Assembly (NCBI GenBank): GCA_030272585.1
Contig: BSYQ01000001.1
Coordinates: forward strand, 9,315,001 to 9,379,000
Direction: 5' to 3'
Source: Bryopsis sp. KO-2023
Lineage: Eukaryota; Chlorophyta; Ulvophyceae; Bryopsidales; Bryopsidaceae
Length of the DNA stretch: 64,000 bases
Under the pieces are notes generated by a model. That model made no database searches, was not told the DNA's origin, and saw only the letters and a list, made by a program, of their open reading frames with translations. A program made the position numbers and the translations under genes. Each line of letters opens with the position of its first letter. Positions within the stretch are counted from its first letter, which is position 1. Shown in pieces: positions 10,457-21,535 of this stretch.

Positions 10457-13102
10457 TCAATTCAGAACTAAATCTTCCCTTTCTGGTTCTTTTTTCCCCT
10501 TTCCTTGGGGTTTAGGGTTCTTTTTCCCCTGTTCTTGGGGTTTAGGGTTCTTTTTCCCCTTTCCTTGGGCTTTCTGGATCTTTTTCCCCTTTCCTTGGGA
10601 TTTCTGGTTCCTTTTCCCCTTTCCTTGGGGACTGTTGATTTTAACCCCTACATCAAGCAATGTAATCCTGTAGATTCCTCCCTGTTCTTTCTCCCCAGAT
10701 TTCTCCCCAGATTTCTCCTCAGATTTCTCCCCAAATTTCTCCTTGCCAAGAATCAATTCCATCACTGATTTGCACATCAAGCTCTTCTGGATGAAAGATT
10801 TCCATTTCAGTGCCGATTGCAACAACCCCTCTGCCACCTGTAACACAAAGCCCATTCAAAGTCAAGTCAAAAAAGCCTCCCTCTCCACAATAATAAGCAA
10901 GGAAGGCAAGGCAAATCAGCATGTTTTCCCTTCTTGGTTAAATTTGCTTATTCACTCACTGCATGGGGCTGCAATGCAATGTACTTATATACATATACAA
11001 GAACACAATCGACATTGAATATCAATTGTAGACAAACACTACAGACAAGCCACCACGCTCCCTGAAAGACAATCTGAAATCAAGGCAAGAAGAAATTAAT
11101 CTGCAACTGAGATGCTGCAAATCCAGTCCTTTGTTGATTAATTTTGGTGGCAAAATATGACACATCAGTATACGGTACTAACCTTTCGATCTTGCTCCCT
11201 TACGGACAGAGCTGCGATTTGACATGACACCAATGCATTCAGCCAATCCACGACCGACTTTTGCTCAGGCATCTTCCTTGCATTACATCCTGGAGAAAGC
11301 AATCTCATGTGTTTTTCCAGCCATTTCCCCAAATAGGCCAGAAGCTTCGCAGCCTCCCCTGGCGACAAGTCGCAGAATGCTTCAGCGAGATTCACCGCAT
11401 CAGAAGATTTCCAGAGAAGGGGATGGAGCAAAATTTCAGTTTGGGAAAATCCTTCCACCAGGGCCACGTCTTGTTGCACTCTTGGCAAGATTTTGCTCAG
11501 CTCCTCCTGGCTTCTACCCTCCGCTCCACTGACTGACGCCAATGCTGAGGACCGCAAACGATCATAATGGTCGATTTGACGTGTCATTTGGGCAGGATCC
11601 GATTCGCTCTCGAAAATAGCATGCAACACTCTTTTCAGCTCCTCCGCCCCCAACACCCCCACCCCCTCCAGCACCGATTCGATCAACGCAAATTGCGAAG
11701 CTTTGACGAGTTCAGCCAGGAGGTTTGGACAGCGGGTTAAATTTGCCAGGGGGAAAACGTCGATCAAGGCTTCCAGCTTCTCCCAGGAATCGCGTGAGTC
11801 GGCGATTGCCCCAGCCGTGACTCCTACCAGATCCACCGTCAACACAACGTTCGTGTCCTTGCATTCTTTCAGAACCTGGATTGACTTGTCGATGAGGGTG
11901 GGGTCATGCTCAGAGGAAAACGACTCCATCAAGTCGGCAACCGATTTGGAAAGCATGGCCTCCTTCAGCATTCCATTCTTTTTGGGAGGTGAAGCAGTGA
12001 GAGTATCCACAGACATTCTCTTCACAATGGGTGTTGACGCCAGCGTGGAGCTTTCCACATGAGGGGTTTTGCAGATGAGTTTAGCCCAGGCAGGTAGGGA
12101 AAAGGTGATGGAACGATGACTACAGGATGGGTTTTCAGGCACCAGTTCAGATTGTCTATCTGTTCTGATGTGTTTTGCTGGGGACACTCCCTTGACCTCG
12201 TTCGTGAGCTTTCGTTTTCTTGAAAAAGGTTTCGCAGCATTGATGCCCAGCCTGCCGGCCAGACTGCTCGATTCTGCCGTAACAAATTCCTCCCCCATAT
12301 CCTCACCCCCAACCACCCCTCGAATTTTCCCAGCCGAAGCATCCACCACTATCAGTTTCACTGGAGCTTCCACCGCAACTTTTTCATACAAGATTCCGCT
12401 GGATTGAACCATTCCGGTCCGCATGTCCACCACCACGTATTTTAGACCTTTCTTTTCGGCATTTGGCCCGGCCACCACGACGAGGTCCCGAGTGCCGATA
12501 CTTGCACACACCGAAACCCCCATAGGTAAGCTCCTCAAGTCCTCAGTGCCGCTCCTTTTCCTCATCACCCCAAAATCAAACCCCGTCAACTTGTAGCTCT
12601 GCAGCAAAGACAGGCCCTCTTCCTTGGGACCATAGATTTGCAAGCTCCCATCCACCCATACGCACATCAACCGATCTCCAGTGTGAGCGAATCCACACAA
12701 GATTTCACCCGTTCGAGGTGGAGCCAGAGGGGCCGAGCCCACTCGTTTGAAAGAATATTTCTCGACTCGATACAGGTTCACCCTGTAGCTCTGATGCGTG
12801 GAATCCCAGATAGCCACCGCCAGTTCCCCATCGTGCACTCCCACAGCGGCGGCCAGAAACTGCTCCTGGGTGTCCTCGTTTTCTTTCGCGTCGATTTCCG
12901 TCACGTCGTGCAGCGTCGGCTTGAGCGCCGCGATGGTCCCGTCTCGGTAAACGGCGGCCACCAGCCCTCCCCGAGTTCCGCCACCCATAGGAACGTACGC
13001 TACAGGGTTGCTCCGAAACTTGTGCATGGGGAAATCTTCCATGAGTTTGAGCGTTCGGTGGTCGCTCACCAGAAACTTGTCCCAAAACGAATCCTCGCAC
13101 AT
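10457..13102 (-). CDS. NOL11-like U3 snoRNP / SSU-processome protein (tentative)
   Basis: Two exons, 13102-11183 and 10837-10457, joined in phase 0 (donor AAG|GTTAGT, acceptor TTACAG) to give 766 aa. The N-terminal half looks like a beta-propeller without classical GH-WD motifs (GGLVAAVYRDGTIAALK, DRLMCVWVDGSLQIYG). A basic linker with KRKL follows. The C-terminal half is helical and includes LLAYLGKWLEKH and VVDWLNALVSCQIAALSV, reminiscent of the C-terminal region of NOL11/Utp-type small-subunit processome proteins. Exon 2 ends in a Lys/Gly/Gln tail built from about five tandem QGKGK-type repeats, typical of nucleolar proteins. An in-frame TGA lies 24 nt upstream of the chosen ATG. Role if correct: pre-18S rRNA transcription and processing in the nucleolus. 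Another WD-type Utp protein is possible. Confidence 0.5.
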
Positions 13103-13177
13103 CTGTGCGTCAACTCGGAATCAGCCCAGGTGTTACGAAACACGCTAGTTCAGAGGCAGTAGAACGCTTTCTATCCA

Positions 13178-13630
13178 CTACCTTCCTTCACGTCGGGTCT
13201 CAAACGCTGGAATCTGTAGCCACTGCAAAACAAAGCAGCCGCAAGCCAATCAACAAGCAAGCACTTCAGCGATGGCGCTACTCAACACGACTTGAACACC
13301 CCCCGCGTTTTCAAACAACCAAATACCAAAAAATGACTCACAAGAAAGAGGGCAAAAATGCCAGCAGACACACCAAAAGATCAACGCGTCACTCACCGTT
13401 AATTTCGACACCTTTCTCAGGCGAGCCTCCACAAATTCGCTACGTTGATCCACAGAATAAGCCGCCACGTCTGAATATCTTTTTCGCCACACACACACAC
13501 ACCAGGCGACTCCGGCAGCGGACACCAAGAAGACTGCCGATAAAGGTTTTCGCGCGCTTGTCAGAACTAGGACCCAGTTGGCGCTATGCTTTTTCCACGT
13601 AACCGGCCCAAACCTACAAACCGAAGGCAT
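13178..13630 (-). CDS. small single-pass membrane protein, family unknown (92 aa)
   Basis: Inferred exons 13630-13397 and 13222-13178 join in phase 0 (donor ACG|GTGAGT, acceptor TTTGCAG). There is a basic N-terminus, one hydrophobic segment at about residues 28-48 (PLSAVFLVSAAGVAWCVCVW), then a charged helix and a short basic end. The size and layout resemble small mitochondrial inner-membrane or assembly proteins, but I recognise no family. The stop lies only 75 bp before the ATG of the downstream same-strand gene. An alternative is that this exon is spliced to the acceptor CGCACAG just before 13102 and is an upstream exon of the NOL11-like gene. Confidence 0.4.
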
Positions 13631-14913
13631 CCACTACGCGCAAGGAATTGCGGAAATGAAGTGGTCCAAACCCAAGTCAGGGCAGTAAATCAAGAATCGT
13701 AGCACAAAACCAGAAAGCGTCACCCATTCTGCACTAACGTATGTACGACGCCTGGCGCTGACGGATCAAATGGTGGACCCTTCAACGTCTCTCGCTCGTT
13801 TTTCACGATCTGCCCTCCCAGTGGCGAATTCCCGTCCTGCTGCCCTTGACTCGGTACTGTGCTGCGCCAGAAAGCCTGCCTTTCTTTTCTTGTCGGTATC
13901 CCGCATTTCTGCTTACTATGTCCGTTTGCGGCTTTGTGGTTCGCCTTCCTTTCCCTGCTTTCTTTCCAACCTTTTCTTTTTTCTCCAACCTTTGCTCTGG
14001 TTGCCCGCCGTCTCGACGCTCCTTGTACCTCGTCTCGGTTGCAGGTCGTTCCATGACGGCTTTCGAGGTGTACAAGGCGACTTTGTGGAGAAGGAGAGTT
14101 TTTGGTTGGTCCAAATGGCTTCTGTTCTGGGCAATCCATGGGCAGATTGCCCCCTGGCCTGCTATGGCTCGGAATGCAGCCTTCCAGTGAAAATGGTGGG
14201 TCCATGTTCCCAAATGCCCCACAAGGAACACTACTATCTGTTGTCCAGAGTGGGTTTTCTTAAACTCTGACCTGAGTGCCCCCCAAATCGATATAGCATC
14301 AAATCAGATCATTCAAACTGTTCAGGCAAACACAGTGGGGGTCCTCCTTCTTGGGGGTCGTTTGCTAGAAGTAGGAGGGGAGTCCACTGGACTGCTCGCA
14401 GTATGCCAGAGATCCCCCCTCAGTGAATGAGCTACAATGTCCCAGCAACTGGCTGTTCACAGCCGCTCTTTTCATGGATTGAGAAAAAGCACAGAGCTGC
14501 CGCCACCAGAAGTGAAGGGATTTCAGGATCCGATTGCTCCTTTGCAATGAAAGGTCTTTGGAGCATTAATAATGATTGTAACGATCCATATTTTCCTTTG
14601 AACCGAAAATAATGGGGCGAAAAGTGCCTCGTCTTTAACAAAAAACCCAACCAAATCTGGACCAACTTGAAAAACAACCTACACTCCCCAACCTGAATCC
14701 AGCCATTCGGTGCCTTGTCTTCCCAGGCCCCCTCCAAACTGAGCGGTGGGCTGGGAATTTCGACGAGGACGTCGCTGATCGGTTGGCGACACGTGTCCGT
14801 GGACGCGAAGATTCAATGTTTCCGAAACAATCGTCAGCACGTTTAGACCGGCATCAGAGTGTTAAGGGGTTTGCGGCTTCGGGCGCCCTTTCACTCGTCG
14901 AGCGCGCACCAAC
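13631..14913. other. intergenic region between divergent genes
   Basis: Several overlapping frames of 60-160 codons on both strands, none with motifs. It should contain the promoters of the minus-strand gene at 13630 and the plus-strand gene at 14914. No TATA box was clearly seen. Confidence 0.45.
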
Positions 14914-17446
14914 ATGGATAGCGCAAAGCTGACCGCGAAGTTGCGAAAGCTCTCGGCATCGCAGCAGGCCATCGAGGGGCTCTCCGAGTTTTGCGTCAGG
15001 CACAGGGACGAGGCGAAAGCCATTGTTAAAGTATGGAACGCCGAGTACGACGACGCCCCTTCCGATCGCAAGTTGGCGTGCCTCTACCTCGCCAACGACA
15101 TCTTGCAGAATTCGAGAAAGGGAGGAAGGGAGTTTGTGGAAGAATTCGTGGAAGTGCTTCCTCGTGCTGTTCGGCACCTGTACAGGGGGAACAGCGACAA
15201 AGTGCGCAAGGCGGTGTCCAGATTGGTTCACATATGGGACGAAAGGAAGGTGTTGTCGGGAGGGGCGATCAAGGCCATGAGGGATTTTTTCCAGCACGAA
15301 CCCCACGTGAGGTCGCAAGCGGGGAAGGAAGGGGAGGAGGGTTCCAGGAAAAGGATGAAATTCGTCGAACCTCTGTCGAAAGCTGTGTGGGACGCTCGGC
15401 AGACGTCGATGAAAACCGCAGAATGGCAAGCGAACCACCAGAAAGCTGTCGAAAAGGTGGACCCCGAGAAACTGACATTTCTCCAAACAAAAAGGCTAAC
15501 GCCTGAACACCTCGAGAACGCCCTTGCTCCTGCCAGGGCTAGATATTTCAGTTTCTGTTGGGCAACCTCATCCATTTCTGGTGTGTTGATGCCAACTGGG
15601 GCTGGCAGGGTTTTGTGTGGAGGAGTGACATGAGGATAATGTGGTGTACTCAGGGAATTCAATCTGAGGATCCGCAAGCATTGGAGATGGTCCGGAAGCA
15701 GTTGGGGATTTATGCTACTGCCCTGCAATCAGAAATCACATCCAGAGCAAACTGCGCAGAGATGTTAAAAAATGCCCTCCAGGAACAGGTGCCTCCCAAA
15801 ATGTGCAAAAAAAAAAGTGGAAAGTGGTGTGTGGTGTTCATCTTATCCATGCATCGATTGTGGCTGATGAGAAAATGTCCATGAAATTTCCTGAGAATTA
15901 TTTCCCCCTGAATGTCTCGAAAACGATCGAGAATTGGATTTGAACTGATTTGGGGGGGGGGGGTTATCAGTTTGATAACAGTTTTTTCAATTCCGGGATT
16001 TCGCAGGAGCATGGCATACAGAGGTCGAAAGATATTCTGCGAATGTGCCTCATACAGCAGAAGAACGTGGAGCAAACCATCGACTCCGTGAAGGAACTCG
16101 AAAAGCACGAGTCTCCGGTCCTTCCGCCCGAGATGGATTCCCCATTGCATCCTACGATGCATTATCAAGGTCAACAACCATTACCTGACCCTGAACCCCT
16201 TCCCCCCCTTCCTCAGCCCGATCAGATGCCTCACGTTCCTCAAGCCCTGCAGTTACCTCCAGCCATGCAACTTCCCGATCCTCATCAAATCCCACCGCAA
16301 GGTCACATCGCCCCACCACGTCCGCCGATGCATCCACAACAGTTGGCGCCACCACCAGTCCCCCACCAGCTTCCCCATGAAATGCCGCCGATGCAACAAG
16401 GCCCCCCTCCCCCACCCCCACCGCCAATGTACCCAGTCAGCCAGGTATCAATCTGGCATTCGTTTTGTTATCGTTCATTTTTCCCTGATATTCATGTCCG
16501 TGCCAATTTGTCGAGGCAAATTGATGTTTGGAGGTTTCTTTGCCAATTTATTATTTATTTTATTTGGGGGGGGAGTTTTGGCATCTAAATGCGTTGTGAC
16601 TTTGATCCAGGAATTTGCTTCTATGGCGAGCATGCCTCACTGGAATACGGAGCAACCTAAACCTGGCACCAACTTCGCTGGCTTTGATATGGGGATGGTC
16701 CCTCATCAGATGCAAGCCAACAATGGTGAGATATGAATGCGAATGCCTTTTGTTTTGGGCAAAAGCTAAATTCCATACCCACACTTCAGGAAACAATTAC
16801 AAACAATACAGCTCGATCTCGAATAAAAAAATCTCCAAACCAGTTGTTGAATCCTGGTCATCTGCAGTCATTCGCCCGACAGCCATTCCAAACAGTAGTT
16901 GCTGGGAATAAAAAATTCCAAGCTGAAGTTTAGGAGTTAAAACTCAAAACTGAGGCAGGAAAGAGGGCAAAATCCACCCTATGAATGCTGGAGACATTCT
17001 GAACTATATTTATGTTAATGTTTGGGATTCAGGGGGTTGGGCACCTCTGACACATCAAAATGGGATGGATCCCTGCAGAGATGTTGCCAATGGACTGGCA
17101 GCTTCCCCTCAGGCAGCGACAGTTTTAGCGAACGCTTTGGAAGCTATTCCCCAGGTATTCAGCCATTCTTGAAGCTTTTTGCAGATCAACCTGTTGGTGG
17201 ACATCATCCATAAATCCTTTTAAATTCCATTCTTGCATCGAAAATCTCCACTGTGGCAGACATAGGAGCTGATCGAAACGCACGCAAATACAGACATCAT
17301 TGTGTTTTGTTTCGCTTCTCAGTAAGTGTTTTTGTTTTGGAATTCTATGCATGCAGGATAAGCAAGATGAGTTTGGTTATGCTGTGGCGGACACACTGAA
17401 CCACCCCCAGTTTGGATTCAATCAACCCGGTAGCTGGGGCAACTGA
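14914..17446 (+). CDS. CID-domain protein, RPRD1/RTT103-like regulator of RNA polymerase II
   Basis: Seven inferred exons: 14914-15456, 15654-15788, 16007-16444, 16611-16725, 16790-16894, 17033-17154 and 17357-17446. Phases agree throughout and give 515 aa. Residues 1-135 are a CTD-interaction domain (LTAKLRKLSASQQAIEGLSE, ACLYLANDILQNSRKGG, VHIWDERKVL). CID proteins bind the phosphorylated C-terminal repeat of RNA polymerase II. Exon 2 is a coiled-coil segment (LEMVRKQLGIYATALQSEI), as in the RPRD family. Exon 3 turns into a long Pro/Gln/His-rich tail. The last exon ends FGFNQPGSWGN. The exon 1 end is the least certain: AAG|GTGGAC fits phase, but the frame stays open past it. Likely role: transcription termination or polymerase dephosphorylation. 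Confidence 0.8.
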
Positions 17447-18298
17447 AAAGAGGGGAGTAGATATAAAAAAAAAGGAAAAAGAAAATCCAAACAACAAAGC
17501 ATTAAGTTCAAGCCTTACAAAGCTTGCTCCAAAAAATTCGCTCCGTTCAATCTTGTGTTTCTGTCATGATGGTGAATTCATGGAAAGAAGTAGAGTTTCT
17601 TTAGTTGGTAGGGCCGGAGGGGGTTAGGCCAACAGAGGGGTTTAAGTTCTAGAAGTGATATATTTGCAGAATAGCAAATGTACGTTGTTGTACTTTGTAT
17701 TATTGTAGTTTTTTTTTGGGGGGGGGGGAAGGAGGGGGTTAGAGGCTAGCCACCATAGAGATTTTTATTCTCTCTTTTTTTTCGTTTTTGTCTTCTTTTG
17801 GAGGGGGGGGGGGGAGAGGAGGGTGTTTTCAATTATACTTTTTTTGACGCTGTCGACGTGAATCTGTCAAATCTGCTGATAGGGATTGAGCAGTCAATTC
17901 CATAAGAGTTGTGACAATCCCCACTTGTTTTTTCTACACTGATTATTTGATAGTGTAGGGAAAATAAACAAAGGAGTGAAATGGTTTCTGTCAAGAGCCC
18001 TCAGCTCGCAGACCTGCACTGTCGGAATCCATAATGTCAAGAACGAGACGATTCCTCCAATCGGCGGAACAAACCAAGCAAAACTGAACAAATCCAGTAA
18101 GAGAATGCACGTATGACTCACCAGCGGATTCGTCTAAAAATAGAAACTTCGTCCGAAGCAAATCAGGCAGACCTGTGAAGGGGTGGCATTTTCTATTCTC
18201 TCGGTGTGTTTGTTTCGACCCATATCTTTTCTTTTCGCAGCCAACAGGATATTTTTCAAGCGCCCAACGCCTCGAGCCTCTGCTGCGATTCTGACAGC
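17447..18298. other. 3' flank of the CID gene and 5' flank of the ATRAP-like gene
   Basis: Contains several T-runs and G-runs (near 17708-17730 and 17775-17815) of the sort seen in introns and 3' ends across the window. No coding signal. Confidence 0.5.
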
Positions 18299-19426
18299 AT
18301 GTCTACGAACGCGAACTACCACTTCCTGGACAAGACCGCTTCCACGTTCAACCTCCTTGTGGTGGCCCATTTGGGTTTCGCAGTTTTCACTTCGATATTC
18401 GACTCCGATGTATCGGCGTCGATAGCCGTAATGGGCATCGTTTCAGTTCTCAGCGCCAGCGTGCCTCTGCTGTTGCTGGTGCGTGCTTTTGTTGGATTTC
18501 TGCTGATCTCCCGCTGCTGCCGAAAACAACGAATTGGCTCACCGAAACGGAAACTGGTGTTCCCCATTATTGCCTGCAGTACCTTATTTTCTCCCCGGTA
18601 TCGATACTCGTGGACATCATTCGGTTGTCGACGATGAAGCACCACGGAGCTTTTGGATTTTTCGTTTTCCTGAAGGTCCTGGAATGGCTCGCGAAGGTGG
18701 GTTGGAGAATAGGATGCCCCGATGTACCTTGGAAAGACGCTATCGGAAACGTGACTTTATGTATTGCTTTTTTTGTGATTCTTTTTTTCTTTTTGTTTTT
18801 CTGTTGGAACAGGGTGGGGCTGTTTTCTTCGGATACCAGGTGTACACTTCAGCCTCATCAGGTAAATATCTTGGATGCTTCTTCTGTGAAATTCAGCTAG
18901 ACTGTCCATGCTCTCCTTCAGGAATCCTGCAACTGTTTGTGAGGCTTTTTTCCCCTTCATTGCCTTACATTCACTAAAACTATATCAATAATGAATGTCT
19001 TGGAAACCAGGGGAGGGGTCTCCTTTTAGCTCTCTAGAAATTGCATGATGAAAATTTAACAAATATATTTCCAGTTTGGCAAGATGAATTCAATATACCA
19101 ATGGAAAATTCTAGATAGAAACCTGCAACATTTTCTTGCAGTGGGAGGAAATAACGCAGGAGAATATCTCTTCCCTTCTTCAATGCAACTTCACAGTTGA
19201 CGCCAGTTATTCGTTGATTTTTTTTAATATTTTTTTGGGGGGCGGGCTGATGCCATTGTGTCGCTCAGGTGGGGATAATGCAGGTGCTTACGAGCAGATT
19301 AACAATGGTGCTCAAGGTCAGCCCACACAGAGTTTCCAGGCACCAGATCCCTTCAATCCATCGACCTACACGGCACCCCCCCCTCCTCCGGCCCCCATCG
19401 AAACAGGCACTAACCAACCGATGTAA
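18299..19426 (+). CDS. ATRAP (type-1 angiotensin II receptor-associated protein)-like membrane protein
   Basis: Exons 18299-18478, 18580-18696, 18813-18861 and 19269-19426 join in frame to 167 aa; human AGTRAP is about the same length. Three or four hydrophobic helices are visible: TFNLLVVAHLGFAVF, AVMGIVSVLSASVPLLLLYL, SPVSILVDIIRLS and AFGFFVFLKVLEWL. They are followed by GGAVFFGYQVYTS, and a hydrophilic tail with AYEQI and DPF, which matches the AGTRAP tail pattern (GGELL, AYQTI, DPF). In animals ATRAP sits in endomembranes and promotes receptor internalisation; outside animals the role is unknown. The exon 2 donor could instead be GTGACT about 55 bp downstream. An alternative last exon lies at 19142-19200. 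Confidence 0.6.
19142..19200 (+). other. possible alternative terminal exon of the ATRAP-like gene
   Basis: Follows a good acceptor (TTTTCTTGCAG). It fits phase 1 and encodes VGGNNAGEYLFPSSMQLHS then TGA. Its start closely parallels the main last exon, which opens with GGDNAGAYEQINNG. It looks like a diverged exon duplication and would give a shorter tail lacking the proline-rich end. Confidence 0.45.
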
Positions 19427-19988
19427 TGCCGACACGTCAAGGAAAATCATGTTTTTGAAAAGAGGATCGAGCTCATGTGTCGTTTTTACGTGTGAGTGTG
19501 GGTGCGATTTCGTCCTCGAAGGAAAAAAAAAAGAAACAAGCAAACGAAAAAAAGCAAAAAAAAAAGAAAAAAAAAGGGAAGCTGAGAATCGTTTTCCCTG
19601 TGGGTTTGTCGCATGTGGATTCCTTTTTTTGCTTGCTTTTTTTATTTCAAGGAAGAATTGTTGGTAGTGAAGGGGGGGGGGGGGGAGGCTTTTCTTTTGA
19701 ATTGAAAAGGGAAAGGGAGGAGAACATGAGGGTTATCGAGAATCCGTAGAGTTCGTTTCTGTATCACACTTGCCGTCAAATCCGTGGAATGTTCTGTTAA
19801 TGATGATGTCCAGTGGGTTTTTGACATTATTTGCATGGATCCCAGCAATTATTCGCTCTGACGTTTCACTGGGGTTGATGTTTTTTAACATAGAGGTTGG
19901 GGTTTTAATGATATGGTCTTGTCAATTCATGGCTTCTCGTTTTCTGTCGCAATTTGGGGAGGGTGTTCGGTTGTTTTAGTGTCGTCAC
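19427..19988. other. 3' flank of the ATRAP-like gene
   Basis: A-rich run (19525-19575) and a G-run (19670-19686). No gene seen. Confidence 0.5.
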
Positions 19989-20307
19989 CAGTGTATTTTT
20001 TTGTGGCCCATTGTGGCCCCCCAAAAAATCAGAATGGCCAATTTCTGGGCCTCAAAAGGGCCACATTCACCTAAATTTTGTAAGGCCTGGGCCACATCCA
20101 AGAAATCAATCGAGTTTCCACAAAAATCAAAACCAACAACATTAAGTAAATGCTATATACACACCAAGCCTTGTAATTTCTGTTTGTGAAGTTGGGCCCA
20201 CATTCTATTTTTTTGGACAAATTGGGGCCACAAAAGGGCCACAACTAGATGAAATGGCCAAATTCAGGGCCACTTTGGGGCCAGTGAAATCGAAAAAAAA
20301 TACACTG
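19989..20307. mobile_element. hAT-type MITE family B, copy 2 (319 bp)
   Basis: Starts CAGTGTATTTTTTTG and ends AAAAAAATACACTG. Its interior matches the two arms of copy 1 (GGCCACATCCAAGAAATCAA, AACTAGATGAAATGGCCAAA). The flanking 8-mers GTCGTCAC and GTCGCAAA share only 5 of 8 positions, so this copy is older or its flanks have drifted. Non-coding. Confidence 0.88.
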
Positions 20308-21251
20308 GTCGCAAATATCGTCTGCAGAATCTGTGATTGGTTGGAATTTCCCCCGAAAAGAAATTAGTCATTCACAATTCTCATTACTTTTTTCTGTGGA
20401 AATTTCCCAAATTCTGCAAGAATTGATGGACGTAAATGGGCCTATATTGTTGCACCGTGAGCTGCAATACTGGTGGGAAATTGGGTTGAAAGTCCAGAAG
20501 GAAACAATGGGGTTGAAAACTGAAGAAAACACAAACAAGGCGATCGTGAGTGTCCCTGTGATGTCGTGGTGATGTTACCCTGCAAACTTTAGAAATGCAT
20601 GGTTTTTTGTTTAGCTTTTTCAAAAAGGAGGCGAAAGTAACACATGAATCAACAGAGGAACTTGATAAAATGCAGTTTGATCCAATTAGTCGACCCGAGG
20701 CTGTATGGACTTTCTCTCAACTATTTCCCCCTTTTTGACCAAGATCAAACTTCACAGGCTGGCTACCACAGACAGACCTGACATCTCATCCTTGATTACA
20801 ATTTTGAATTTCAGAGCCCCCAGCAAAGGACACCCCACTAAAAGAAAACTTGTAAGTTGGGAACTCTTCGGTGGTCGATATTTTTTTAATCAGAATAAAG
20901 GAAATCGACTGAAGGAGGTAACTCCGAGGCGAGCGAAAGCCAGCGTCTTATAAAAGAGCCATCCTACAATTCCGTCACCCCTCCTCCGCTGACCCCATGT
21001 CCACACAACACATCTTCCCCCACTGCCCCCCTCTCCATAAAATACGAGTGAAGAAAAACAGAACAAAACAAACCGAAAACGAAAAGAAAAAAAAAACAAG
21101 ACAGCGAGCAAAATTGCCTGAACGCTTCATTCCAAAACCTCATTTTTTTGTCTTTTTTCTTTGTTCAATTGAAAATGACAGGTGAAAGAAAAAATCATCA
21201 CAGCCACATCCCTTCAAACGTCAATTCTTGCAGCCCAAACTAAAAAAAAAC
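20308..21251. other. intergenic, nothing recognised
   Basis: Short frames on both strands without motifs; lies between the 3' ends of two convergent genes. Confidence 0.5.
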
Positions 21252-21504
21252 CTACTCCGATGCCTCCTTTTTGGGAGGGTTAAGAGCAGCGGCATAAACC
21301 ACAACAGGCAATATATCATGCATCCTGCAAAAACACATCAAAAAATTCAAGTCTGACTCTCCCGAATTACAAAAAAATAATAATAAATTGGAAATCTGGG
21401 CTTCTTATTGCACTCTAGATAAGAGTGATTCCAGCAGCACGAGGTTTTGGCACCGAAGCATCCACATTCATGGTAACTCTCCGTGAAAAAAAGAAGAAGA
21501 AAGT

Positions 21505-21535
<31 letters not shown>

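Noticed and set aside
13720..14270. Overlapping 110-166-codon frames on both strands
   Set aside because: Mutually overlapping, no motifs, no plausible splice context; treated as intergenic.
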